Source of the DNA: Saccharicrinis fermentans DSM 9555 = JCM 21142
GTDB taxonomy: Bacteria; Bacteroidota; Bacteroidia; Bacteroidales; Marinilabiliaceae
DNA: 64,000 bases
Direction of reading: 5' to 3'
NCBI RefSeq assembly: GCF_000517085.1
Contig: NZ_KI912107.1
Coordinates: forward strand, 1,178,398 to 1,242,397
Shown here: positions 55,794-63,463 of the stretch, one piece after another
Position numbering within the stretch: position 1 is the stretch's first letter
Layout of the letters: every line of letters begins with the position of its first letter
Translations under genes and position numbers: made by a program
The notes under the pieces: model-generated
The model's input: the letters and a program-made list of their open reading frames with translations, nothing else
Told to the model about the DNA's origin: nothing
Database searches by the model: none

Positions 55794-56552
55794 ATGGCAA
55801 GGCAAAAGAGTATTTTGAAACTAGAAGGAAGTATTGGGGATGTTTCTTTTTACAAAAGTGGAGGGGAATATTTGGCCCGAACAAAAGGGGGCGTAGATGG
55901 TGATCGAATTAAAACGGATCCAGCATTTGCACGTACCCGTGAAAATGGAGCTGAGTTTGGGGTTGCTGGTAAGGCAAGTAAATTGTTGCGTACTGCATTT
56001 AAAGCTCCTGTTGCAGCGATTGCAGATAACAGGGTTGCTAGTAGGTTAACTACCCAAATGTTGAAAGTGGTGCAGTCTGATACTGTGCATTCGAGAGGAG
56101 AGAGGACTGTTCAGGATGGTAACTTAAGTCTTATTCAAGGTTTTGAGTTTAATGTGAATACAGGATTGGAAGATGTTGTGAAAGCTGCTTATTCTGTAGC
56201 GTTTGATAGGGTTTCTGGAGAAGCTAGTGTTACTATAGATTTTAGTAATCCAAGTTTAGAGTTGAATCAGGTTGAGGGTGCTGACCAGGCACAAATACTT
56301 ATTGGGGTGGCAGCAGTTGATTTTGAGAATAATGAGTATGAGGTGGATGTGTTAGAGGCAGATGCTGTTAGTATGGCGTCAACAGAAGCAGTTTTGGTTC
56401 AACAAACGGCTAGTGTTTCGGCTAATAGTACTCGTCCTGTATTTGTGATTGTTGGAGTTATGTATTATCAATCGGTTAATGATGAGTTATATCTTATCAA
56501 TAGCCAGGATAGCAGGGCACTTGCGTTAGTAGCGGTAGACCAACCTGAATAA
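55794..56552 (+). CDS. Hypothetical protein of the element (MARQK family)
   Basis: A 252-residue protein of no known function that I remember as a recurrent family in Bacteroidota genomes. I start it at the ATG at 55794. The N-terminus (MARQKSILKLEGSIGDVSFY) is the family's mark, followed by a Gly-rich loop and RIKTDPAFARTRENGAEFGV. A helical part (residues about 60-110) and a beta-rich C-terminal half with no Cys follow. It has no signal peptide or membrane helix. The size and fold, mainly beta with an ordered N-terminal extension, are compatible with a virion or coat-like protein, but this is speculation. A membrane mini-protein follows directly. Confidence 0.6.
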   Translation: MARQKSILKLEGSIGDVSFYKSGGEYLARTKGGVDGDRIKTDPAFARTRENGAEFGVAGKASKLLRTAFKAPVAAIADNRVASRLTTQMLKVVQSDTVHSRGERTVQDGNLSLIQGFEFNVNTGLEDVVKAAYSVAFDRVSGEASVTIDFSNPSLELNQVEGADQAQILIGVAAVDFENNEYEVDVLEADAVSMASTEAVLVQQTASVSANSTRPVFVIVGVMYYQSVNDELYLINSQDSRALALVAVDQPE

Positions 56553-56603
56553 TTTGGTTATGAGAGTTAATTTTGTAAAGTATCGTGTTTAAAATAGGAT
56601 CAA

Positions 56604-56774
56604 ATGGATAGTAAAGTTGGGTTTATAGGAGGGAGTTTGGTTGCTATTGTGAAAAGTATTACTTTGCATAATATTGTTGAAACAGTAGTGTATACTGTTA
56701 TAGGAACAGTAGTAAGTTACTTTGTTTCTTTGTTTTTACGATGGATGTTTGGTAAGTCGAGGTTTGGTAGCTAG
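56604..56774 (+). CDS. 56-residue membrane mini-protein
   Basis: ATG at 56604 opens 56 codons (MDSKVGFIGGSLVAIVKSI..., ending KSRFGS). One long hydrophobic helix (about residues 24-46, VETVVYTVIGTVVSYFVSLF) follows a shorter amphipathic one, with Lys/Arg at the ends. It lies 51 bp after the preceding gene and before a terminator. Its position and codon pattern make it real in my judgement; it is too short for usual gene finders. Possible roles are a holin partner, spanin or membrane anchor. Confidence 0.6.
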   Translation: MDSKVGFIGGSLVAIVKSITLHNIVETVVYTVIGTVVSYFVSLFLRWMFGKSRFGS

Positions 56775-56798
56775 GATAGATTGTTAGGTTTGGTATAA

Positions 56799-56831
56799 AG
56801 GTCTTTACATTGTTGTAAAGGCCTTTTTTTT
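56799..56831 (+). terminator. Terminator closing the small element
   Basis: GGTCTTTACA and TGTAAAGGCC form a stem (one G-T pair) followed by eight T residues. It ends the transcript of the MARQK gene and mini-protein, and is the last feature that I assign to the element. Confidence 0.8.
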
Positions 56832-56853
56832 GGGTATTTGAAATGTTTGATAA

Positions 56854-56976
56854 TGGTTTAAATTTAAAAAACAAGTGCCACAGGATTACTTACGGCAGAA
56901 AATACAAACAGCAGATTCCCCGTTAAAGAAAGGATTGTTTAGTAATATCGTTGACTTGCTTGATAAGCTTAAATAA
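56854..56976 (+). pseudogene. Gene remnant between element and defence locus
   Basis: An open frame of 40 codons without a start, reading VPQDYLRQKIQTADSPLKKG and ending SNIVDLLDKLK before TAA. Protein-like composition suggests the C-terminal end of a broken gene; the family is unknown. It may mark the junction of two insertions. Confidence 0.3.
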
Positions 56977-57032
56977 TACCCTTCAATAAAGTTAGCTACT
57001 TTAGATAATCATAAATTGAGAATAACATAAAA

Positions 57033-57100
57033 TTTCAACTGGCAACCAACTGGTTTGTTGAAGTTTTTTTTATATATTTGACATAAAGTGACAAGACAAA
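57033..57100 (+). promoter_or_regulatory. Terminator-like hairpin and promoter before the RM operon
   Basis: TTCAAC (57034-57039) and GTTGAA (57057-57062) enclose a weak stem ahead of eight T residues. TATATTTG at 57073-57080 matches the -7 box, giving a start near 57087. TGACAtaaagTGACAag, beginning at 57079, is a short direct repeat with 10-bp spacing that could be the operator of the XRE protein encoded next. Confidence 0.45.
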
Positions 57101-57109
57101 AATTTGTGA

Positions 57110-57397
57110 ATGAATATACTTGGCAAAAAGTTAAGGGAATTAAGAGAAGAACAAGGACTATTATTAAGGCAGATTGCAGCCATTTTAGAGGTTGATACTG
57201 CCTTAATGAGTAAGCTTGAAAGAGGTGAACGGAGAGCGCAACGTGAACACATCAAACAATTAGCATCAGTATTAAAAGTTCAAGAAAATGAACTGGTAAT
57301 TCTATGGTTAGCTGATAAGATAAAAGATGTGGTACGAAATGAACCTCTGGGGCTTGAAGCATTAAAATTAGTAGAACAAGATATTATACAAGAATAA
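57110..57397 (+). CDS. XRE-family regulator of the restriction operon
   Basis: A 95-residue protein with an N-terminal Cro/C1 helix-turn-helix (residues about 4-60; LGKKLRELREEQGLLLRQIA, DTALMSKLERGERRA) and a helical tail. It ends directly before the hsdM start (TAA then ATG), so translation is probably coupled. Its position resembles C-proteins that delay restriction until methylation is established. Self-regulation through the repeat at 57079-57095 is an inference. Confidence 0.85.
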   Translation: MNILGKKLRELREEQGLLLRQIAAILEVDTALMSKLERGERRAQREHIKQLASVLKVQENELVILWLADKIKDVVRNEPLGLEALKLVEQDIIQE

Positions 57398-58942
57398 ATG
57401 GCAAAGAAGAAGAACGGAAACGGAGTGGAAGAAACGCTCGAAAAGAAGTTGTGGACTACCGCAGATAAATTGCGTAAAAATATTGATGCAGCCGAATACA
57501 AACATGTTGTATTGGGCTTAATCTTTTTGAAATATATTTCTGATGCTTTCGAGGAGCATTATGCCAAGCTTGTAGTCGGAGAGGGCGAATATGCAGGTGC
57601 TGACCCTGAGGACAAAGATGAGTATGGTGCTGAAAATGTATTCTTCGTTCCAGAGAAAGCAAGGTGGGCTTTTATTCAATCGCAAGCAAAGATGCCAAAC
57701 ATTGGTAAGCTGATTGACGATGCCATGGATTTGATTGAAGCGGATAATGCTACACTGAAAGGGATTCTTCCTAAAACCTTTGGACGTTCTAACCTTGACC
57801 CACAAACATTGGGCGGTTTAATTGATACCATTGGTACAGTAGCACTGGGCGATGAAAAAGCAAAAAGCCAGGATGTGCTTGGACGTGTATATGAATACTT
57901 TTTAGGTCAGTTTGCTTTGGCAGAAGGTCAGAAAGGTGGACAGTTCTATACTCCGGAGAGTATTGTAAAACTTTTGGTGGAAATGTTAGAACCATACAAA
58001 GGACGTGTTTATGACCCTTGTTGTGGTTCCGGTGGAATGTTTGTACAAAGTGAAAAGTTTATTGATAGCCACCAAGGACGTTTGGATGATATTTCGGTAT
58101 ATGGACAGGAAAGTAACCAGACCACTTACCGCTTATGCCGTATGAACCTTGCCATACGTGGTATTGATGGTTCTAATATTAAGTGGAATACAGAAGGTTC
58201 ATTCCTGAATAATGCGCATAAAGATTTAAAAGCCGATTATATCATTGCTAATCCTCCTTTTAACGTAAGTGATTGGAGTGGTGAATTGTTACATGATGAT
58301 GCTCGTTGGCAATTTGGAGTACCACCAGCAGGCAATGCTAACTTTGCATGGGTGCAACACTTCTTATATCACTTAAAGCCCGATGGCGGACATGCTGGGT
58401 TTGTTTTGGCTAACGGCTCATTAAGTTCCAATACAGGTGGTGAAGGTGCTATACGCCAAAAGTTAGTAGAAAACGACCTAGTAGAATGTATTGTAATGCT
58501 ACCTAAAGCTTTGTTCTTTAATACTGGTATCCCTGCTTGTTTATGGTTTTTGCGTAGAGGTAAAAAGCAACGCAATGGCGAAACTTTATTTATTGATGCT
58601 TCTGAATTGGGTTACATGATTAACCGTAAAAACAGGGTATTAGATGAAGAAAAAGATGTAAAGAAGATTGCAGATACTTATCACAAATGGCTAAACCAAA
58701 GTGACGAATATGAAGATGTAAAGGGATTTTGCAAATCGGCGACCATTGAAGATATACAAAAACACAAGTTTGTATTAACACCTGGGCGTTATGTGGGAAT
58801 CCCTGACGAAGAAGATGATGGTATTCCGTTTCAGGAAAAAGTTGATACACTTACTTCCCGATTACGTGAGCAAATGAACCAAGCCCAAGTTTTGGATAAA
58901 GAGATTGCAGAGCAGTTAAGTAAAATCGGCATCAAAATTTAG
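57398..58942 (+). CDS. hsdM: Type I restriction-modification methyltransferase subunit HsdM
   Basis: A 514-residue N6-adenine methyltransferase. It has the N-terminal HsdM helical domain (residues about 10-150, [20 protein letters not shown]), the SAM-binding motif I DPCCGSGG at 206-213, the catalytic NPPF at 285-288, and [15 protein letters not shown] before motif I. The C-terminal tail [15 protein letters not shown]...LSKIGIKI interacts with HsdS in known systems. A diverged copy of this tail appears again at 60741. It would pair with the HsdS at 60897; hsdR is not in the window. Confidence 0.95.
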   Translation: MAKKKNGNGVEETLEKKLWTTADKLRKNIDAAEYKHVVLGLIFLKYISDAFEEHYAKLVVGEGEYAGADPEDKDEYGAENVFFVPEKARWAFIQSQAKMPNIGKLIDDAMDLIEADNATLKGILPKTFGRSNLDPQTLGGLIDTIGTVALGDEKAKSQDVLGRVYEYFLGQFALAEGQKGGQFYTPESIVKLLVEMLEPYKGRVYDPCCGSGGMFVQSEKFIDSHQGRLDDISVYGQESNQTTYRLCRMNLAIRGIDGSNIKWNTEGSFLNNAHKDLKADYIIANPPFNVSDWSGELLHDDARWQFGVPPAGNANFAWVQHFLYHLKPDGGHAGFVLANGSLSSNTGGEGAIRQKLVENDLVECIVMLPKALFFNTGIPACLWFLRRGKKQRNGETLFIDASELGYMINRKNRVLDEEKDVKKIADTYHKWLNQSDEYEDVKGFCKSATIEDIQKHKFVLTPGRYVGIPDEEDDGIPFQEKVDTLTSRLREQMNQAQVLDKEIAEQLSKIGIKI

Positions 58943-59061
58943 CTAAAAAGTAAAACGAAATAAGGTAAGAGGTAACAGGTTCCATACATCAAAGACCTTG
59001 TACCTTTTAGCTTGTACCTTTTACCTAATACTTAATACCTTTTACCTCTTTAAAGTAAATT
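58943..59061. repeat. TACCTTTTACC tract before the AlbA_2 gene
   Basis: Copies of ACCTTTTAC/ACCTTTTAGC (for example TACCTTTTAGC, TACCTTTTACCT, TACCTTTTACCTC) fill the gap between the hsdM stop and the next ATG. A similar tract follows the gene (about 60671-60724), so the gene is bracketed by the same sequence family. A short ORF over this stretch (58998-59201) is a by-product of the repeats. Confidence 0.6.
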
Positions 59062-60627
59062 ATGAAAATATCAGAACTGATAGCCAAAGGAGAAAGCAAA
59101 ATATTGGAGCTAAAAGAGGCTTTGCCAAAAAACGAGAATATTGCAAAAACAGTAATTGCCTTTTCAAATACGAGTGGAGGAAAGCTCATTATTGGTGTTA
59201 ACGATAAACGAGAAATTGTTGGAATTGACGATGCCGAACTGTTTCAAATGCAGGATAAAATAGCCTCCATTATTGCCGATAATTGCTCTCCGGGTATTAT
59301 GCCCGAAATATACAGCATAAATATCGAAGGCAAACTGGTATTAGTTATTGAGGTGGTACGTGGAAATCTGAAACCCTACTTTTTTAAGAACCAAGGAAAA
59401 GTCGATGGTACATATATCCGTTTAGGAGCAACCAACCGAATAGCCGACCAAGAAACCATTTCCGAACTTGAACGCCAAAAACGACACATCAGTTTTGATG
59501 AAGAAATATGTTACGAGCTTGAATATTCGCAATTAGATGTTTCGCCTTTGCTTAACAAATTCGAAAGCATTGGTAAGCCATTAAACAACGAGAAGCTTGA
59601 AAACTTAAAACTCATAAAGTCTGAAAATGGCAAGGTATATCCTACCAATGCTTTGATGATTATTTTAGGAAAATTTATGCACTGCACCGTAAAATGTGCA
59701 AGGTTCAAAGGCACAACCATGTCTGTTTTTATTGATAAAAAAGAATATGGTGGTGATGTGTTCTCTATTTTAGATAATACACAGCACTTTGTACTGAACC
59801 ACATTAACTTGGGTGCTGAAATAAAAGGTCTGTACCGCAAAGACATCTACGAAATACCTGAAATAGCCTTGCGTGAAGCACTTGTAAATGCCATTATTCA
59901 CCGTGATTATGTGCATGGAGGCAGAGATATTAAAGTGGGTGTTTACGATGACATTGTAAACATTGTGTCTCCGGGGTGTATCCCTAATAATATTTCGTTG
60001 GAAGATATATTTAATGGACGAAGCGAAGCTCGAAACCGTGTGGTGTCGAATATATTTAAAGAGCTTGGTTTAATTGAACAATGGGGCAGCGGAATTAATC
60101 GTATTATCTCTGCCTGTGAAGAGCATGAATTAAAAACGCCTAAAATCGCAGAAGAAAACGATTTCTTTGATATTGAATTTTATCGTCCACGGACGATTAC
60201 GGACGAAAAAATGTCGGGAAACGTCAGGAAACCGTCGGGAAAGCCCGAGTTGCAGCCTGAGTCTAAATCGGCACAGCCCGAGTTGCAGCAAGAGCTGAAA
60301 GCCCTATTAAAACAGGGTATTGAGAAAGAACAGCAAGAGTTACAGCAAGAATTTAAAGACCGACAGCCTGAGTTGCAGCCTGAGTCTTTATACGCAGCCT
60401 TAGTTCTAAGGCTGGCAGAAAATAACCTTTCAAAACAAGGTTTGGCTGATGCGCTAGGGCATAAAAGCATTTCAGGACAATTAAAAGTGGTAATTGCTAA
60501 GTTACTAGATGACCAACTAATAGAATGGACTATCCCTGAAAAACCCAACAGCTCAAAACAAAAGTACAAACTCACCAAACGAGGAGTTGCATTTTATGCG
60601 CTAATTAAGGTAAAAGATAAAAAGTAA
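59062..60627 (+). CDS. AlbA_2/HATPase-type ATP-binding regulator inside the RM locus
   Basis: A 521-residue protein with an N-terminal Schlafen-like AlbA_2 putative DNA/RNA-binding domain (about residues 10-125; LELKEALPKNENIAKTVIAF, SGGKLIIGVND). A helical middle and a HATPase_c_4-like domain (about 270-375; LREALVNAIIHRDYVHGG, GLIEQWGSGINRI) follow. Then comes a repetitive Gln/Glu-rich linker with recurring PELQPE/PELQQE blocks (about 392-435), and finally a winged helix (about 440-520). Such proteins are often found within type I RM loci with no fixed function. It has its own repeat-rich flanks, and a second copy of the hsdM tail follows it, so it looks inserted between hsdM and hsdS. Confidence 0.85.
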   Translation: MKISELIAKGESKILELKEALPKNENIAKTVIAFSNTSGGKLIIGVNDKREIVGIDDAELFQMQDKIASIIADNCSPGIMPEIYSINIEGKLVLVIEVVRGNLKPYFFKNQGKVDGTYIRLGATNRIADQETISELERQKRHISFDEEICYELEYSQLDVSPLLNKFESIGKPLNNEKLENLKLIKSENGKVYPTNALMIILGKFMHCTVKCARFKGTTMSVFIDKKEYGGDVFSILDNTQHFVLNHINLGAEIKGLYRKDIYEIPEIALREALVNAIIHRDYVHGGRDIKVGVYDDIVNIVSPGCIPNNISLEDIFNGRSEARNRVVSNIFKELGLIEQWGSGINRIISACEEHELKTPKIAEENDFFDIEFYRPRTITDEKMSGNVRKPSGKPELQPESKSAQPELQQELKALLKQGIEKEQQELQQEFKDRQPELQPESLYAALVLRLAENNLSKQGLADALGHKSISGQLKVVIAKLLDDQLIEWTIPEKPNSSKQKYKLTKRGVAFYALIKVKDKK

Positions 60628-60659
60628 CAGGAAAAAGTATGAGAAACGATATGGTATTA

Positions 60660-60724
60660 TTAAAACAAGGCGGTAAAAAAAACTTTTACCTTTTACCTTT
60701 TACCTATAACCTTTTACTTTTCAA
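60660..60724. repeat. Second TACCTTTTACC tract after the AlbA_2 gene
   Basis: CTTTTACCTTTTACCTTTTACC and related units (each unit about 6-7 bp) fill the gap. The sequence matches the tract at 58943-59061, including GGTAAAA-type inverted units near 60670. Together they bracket the AlbA_2 gene. Confidence 0.5.
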
Positions 60725-60740
60725 GAATGGAGGATAAGGT

Positions 60741-60821
60741 ATGAGCGAACAAATGAACCAAGCACAAGAGCTTGACCAAGAAATTAAAGAGCAGTTAGGT
60801 AAAATTGGAATAAAACTTTAG
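60741..60821 (+). pseudogene. Diverged duplicate of the hsdM 3' end
   Basis: A 26-codon ORF that starts with ATG and reads SEQMNQAQELDQEIKEQLG, then KIGIKL. It matches the last residues of HsdM at 58868-58942 in about 19 of 24 positions, and the DNA in both is clearly related. It lies between the AlbA_2 gene and hsdS. I read it as the tail of a second hsdM lineage, left by recombination that brought in the AlbA_2 gene. It may still be translated but is too short to be a working methylase. Confidence 0.75.
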
Positions 60822-60825
60822 GCAG

Positions 60826-60900
60826 ATGACAACAGGTAAAATTACAAATGATTTAACTGCCCCGAAGGGATGGCAGACTAAAATTGGGATTGAGTTATGA
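60826..60900 (+). pseudogene. Detached N-terminal piece of hsdS (frameshifted)
   Basis: A 24-codon ORF (MTTGKITNDLTAPKGWQTKI, then GIEL) overlaps the hsdS start by the ATGA at 60897-60900. APKGWQTK is how HsdS proteins usually begin (PKGWxxxxLxE). The following frame begins MSELIELANYISRG, which would be its natural continuation. I infer that the original N-terminus was split by a frameshift and translation now restarts at 60897, possibly by coupling through the overlap. Confidence 0.5.
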
Positions 60901-62486
60901 GTGAATTAATTGAATTAGCAAATTACATTTCAAGAGGAATCACACCTAAATATACCGAGAGTGCTGACGGTTTTGGAGTAATAAATCAAAGGTGTATTAG
61001 AAATGGAGTTATTGATTTTAGCCTTGTTAGAAATACGGACTTGACAAAGAAGAAAGTTTCTGAGGATAAAATGTTAAAGAAATTCGATATTCTTATAAAC
61101 TCTACAGGCGATGGTACTTTAGGTAGGGTCTCGCAATATTTTGGAGAAGACAATAAGTATACTGTTGATTCACATGTTACAATTGTACGTCCGAACAGTT
61201 CACTAATCAACCCAGTATTTCTTGGTTTCAATTTATTTTCAAAACAAAGGTTCATTGAAAAGTTAGCAGAGGGTTCAACAGGTCAATTAGAACTTCCTAG
61301 GATTAGCGTAGGTAATATTGAAGTAAATGATGTAGATAAGGAATTGCAAGACCTTTCTGCAATATTATTGTTTAACATTCAAAATAAAATCACTCTTCTC
61401 CGCCAACAAAACCAAGACTTAGAAGAACTGGCCCAAACCCTTTTTAAACGTTGGTTTGTAGAGTTTGAGTTTCCCTGCCTTCCCTCGGACTATCGTCCTC
61501 ACGGGCAGGTAAACCTTGTAGATATGGCTAAGGTTTGTACTTATTCGCGAGTGGGTAATTTGCCTTCTCCAGATGATAAAAGTTGGTTTGTTTATGTGCT
61601 TTTGTGTGAAGATGGGTCATTCTATAAAGGCATGACAAATGATTTGTATCATAGGTTTTATGTGCATTACATTGGAGAAGGCGCTAACCATACTAAAACT
61701 CATAGACCTGTTAAAGTCATTCATTGGGAACAATTTGATACACAAGATGAAGCTCGCAAACGCGAAGAAGAGTTAAAAACAGGTTATTGTAGAACATGGC
61801 TTCAGCACCAATGGGATATAGCTAAAGGTGATTTACCTGCCCCTAAGTGCCAACTCAGAATGGCAGGCAAAATGGTGGAAAGTGAATTGGGTGAAATTCC
61901 GGAGGGGTGGAAATGCAATGAGTTACAAGAGTTAGTTACAGTAAAAAGAGGTGGTTCACCTAGACCAATTCAAGATTTCTTAGTTAAAGAAGGATTACCA
62001 TGGGTAAAAATATCTGATGCAACTGCCACATCTTCTCCATTCCTTATGAGTACAAAAGAATTTATTAAGGAAGAAGGCTTGTCAAAGACTGTGTATTTAA
62101 AAAAAGGAAGTTTGATTTTATCCAATAGTGCAACACCAGGTCTACCTAAATTTCTTGAGCTTGATGCATGTATTCATGATGGATGGCTCTATTTTCCAAA
62201 GATATCAGTAATTACTCAGAATTATATGTATTTATTATTTCTGCACCTGAAAAAGCATATTGTACAGCAGGGAAGTGGAAGTGTTTTTACAAATTTAAAA
62301 ACGGATATTTTAAAAGAGCAATTATTACCTGTTGCAACCACTGAAATTATAAAATCATTCGATTCTTTGATAGATTCATATTTTAATAAAATAAGAAACA
62401 ATACAAACGAAATTCAAACCCTTACTCAGTTACGAGATACCTTGTTGCCTAAGCTAATGAGTGGAGAGTTGAGAGTTACGAAATAA
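60897..62486 (+). CDS. hsdS: Type I specificity subunit HsdS with an embedded GIY-YIG module
   Basis: A 529-residue specificity subunit. The first target recognition domain covers residues about 1-155. A conserved helical spacer follows (NQDLEELAQTLFKRWFVEFE, 172-191), then an inserted segment at about 193-324. The second domain begins at GKMVESELGEIPEGWK (about 324-339), and the C-terminal helix ends LRDTLLPKLMSGELRV. Without the insert the protein would be about 398 residues, the normal HsdS length. The insert contains a GIY-YIG nuclease domain (residues about 230-305) with its key residues intact: Y233, Y243, R253 and a Glu in KREEELK. Whether the chimera still works as a specificity subunit is open. 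It would act with HsdM and an unseen HsdR. Confidence 0.9.
   Translation: MSELIELANYISRGITPKYTESADGFGVINQRCIRNGVIDFSLVRNTDLTKKKVSEDKMLKKFDILINSTGDGTLGRVSQYFGEDNKYTVDSHVTIVRPNSSLINPVFLGFNLFSKQRFIEKLAEGSTGQLELPRISVGNIEVNDVDKELQDLSAILLFNIQNKITLLRQQNQDLEELAQTLFKRWFVEFEFPCLPSDYRPHGQVNLVDMAKVCTYSRVGNLPSPDDKSWFVYVLLCEDGSFYKGMTNDLYHRFYVHYIGEGANHTKTHRPVKVIHWEQFDTQDEARKREEELKTGYCRTWLQHQWDIAKGDLPAPKCQLRMAGKMVESELGEIPEGWKCNELQELVTVKRGGSPRPIQDFLVKEGLPWVKISDATATSSPFLMSTKEFIKEEGLSKTVYLKKGSLILSNSATPGLPKFLELDACIHDGWLYFPKISVITQNYMYLLFLHLKKHIVQQGSGSVFTNLKTDILKEQLLPVATTEIIKSFDSLIDSYFNKIRNNTNEIQTLTQLRDTLLPKLMSGELRVTK
61473..61867 (+). mobile_element. GIY-YIG module with palindromic ends inserted in hsdS
   Basis: The insert in hsdS is framed by two palindromic stretches. 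On the left, CCTGCC (61474-61479) pairs with GGCAGG (61504-61509) around an inner GGAC-TATC-GTCC hairpin. On the right, CCTGCC (61836-61841) pairs with GGCAGG (61862-61867). The inner edges are an 11-bp inverted repeat, GGGCAGGTAAA (61503-61513) and TTTACCTGCCC (61832-61842). Between them lies the GIY-YIG coding part, with an in-frame internal Met at 61524. The whole insert is in frame. Ends of this type recall REP-like palindromes mobilised by a linked nuclease; that role is an inference. Confidence 0.65.
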
Positions 62487-62502
62487 GAAAGGAACAATTA
62501 AT

Positions 62503-63456
62503 ATGGCAAAGGCAGACCAAATAAAAAACTTAATTAAGATGCACTTTGATGGGCAAAACGAACGCTTCATCACTATTGCATTGCAGATAGCTGCACATGA
62601 AGCTAAGTTGGGTCATACAAAGCTTGCAGATGACATCAAGAAAATTATAGATAGTGCTAAAACACAAAAACCGAAGCTAAAGCCTTTAAATAGAGATTTA
62701 CAAGAATTGGTTATTGAGGTAGAACCAATTGAACGTATTTCAGATTTAATAGTTTCGGATAATATGTCTGAAAGAATTCAACGTATAGTAACTGAATATG
62801 TAAAGTTAAATACTTTAAGAAAGCATAATTTAACAAATAGAAGAAAACTACTCTTAACTGGCCCTCCAGGTACAGGAAAAACAATGACTGCATCTATTAT
62901 TTCAAATGAATTGAACCTGCCGTTAAATATTGTTCTAATGGATAAAATGGTTACGAAATTCATGGGAGAAACAAGTGCTAAATTAAGGCAAGTATTTGAA
63001 ATTATTTCTGAAAACAAGGCGGTATATCTATTTGATGAGTTTGATGCAATTGGAACTAATAGAAATGCGGAGAATGATGTAGGAGAAATGAGGCGTGTCC
63101 TAAATTCCTTTTTACAGTTCATTGAACAAGATAAATCAGAAAGCCTTATTGTCGCAGCTACAAACAATTTAAAACTGTTAGACCAAGCATTATTTAGACG
63201 TTTTGATGATGTTATTCATTACCATTTACCTAATGATGATGAAGTTTTACTTCTTCTAAATAATAAATTAGGTTCGTATAAAGATGATATTCAACTGGAA
63301 ACAATAATAAAAAAATGTCATGGTTTAAGCCATGCAGAAATATCCTTGGCATGTATGGATACTATAAAATCTTGCATTTTAAGTGATAAGAAAAAAATTA
63401 CAAAAACAATGCTTGTAAAAACAATTGAAGAAAGGAAACAAGCCTACATAAAATAG
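62503..63456 (+). CDS. ietA: AAA+ ATPase of an ietAS-like defence pair
   Basis: A 317-residue AAA+ ATPase. An N-terminal helical region (about residues 1-65) precedes Walker A GPPGTGKT (120-127), Walker B YLFDEFDAIG (D178, E179), sensor 1 AATNN, and the arginine-finger region LFRRFDD. It belongs to the FtsH/Cdc48-like classic AAA group. It lies 16 bp after hsdS and 7 bp before a gene that looks like the start of a subtilisin-type protease. That layout is the IetA-IetS defence pair, commonly carried next to or inside type I RM loci. The symbol rests on this arrangement. Confidence 0.8.
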   Translation: MAKADQIKNLIKMHFDGQNERFITIALQIAAHEAKLGHTKLADDIKKIIDSAKTQKPKLKPLNRDLQELVIEVEPIERISDLIVSDNMSERIQRIVTEYVKLNTLRKHNLTNRRKLLLTGPPGTGKTMTASIISNELNLPLNIVLMDKMVTKFMGETSAKLRQVFEIISENKAVYLFDEFDAIGTNRNAENDVGEMRRVLNSFLQFIEQDKSESLIVAATNNLKLLDQALFRRFDDVIHYHLPNDDEVLLLLNNKLGSYKDDIQLETIIKKCHGLSHAEISLACMDTIKSCILSDKKKITKTMLVKTIEERKQAYIK

Positions 63457-63463
63457 CTAAACC

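Noticed and set aside
56832-57109. Right-hand attachment site of the tRNA-Pro element
   Set aside because: I looked for the tRNA-Pro 3' end (TTCGAATCTCTCC) between the element and the RM genes and did not see it, so no attR is claimed.
58998-59201. 67-codon ORF ahead of the AlbA_2 gene
   Set aside because: Its first half is encoded by the TACCTTTTACC repeats and its second half is an out-of-frame reading of the AlbA_2 gene.
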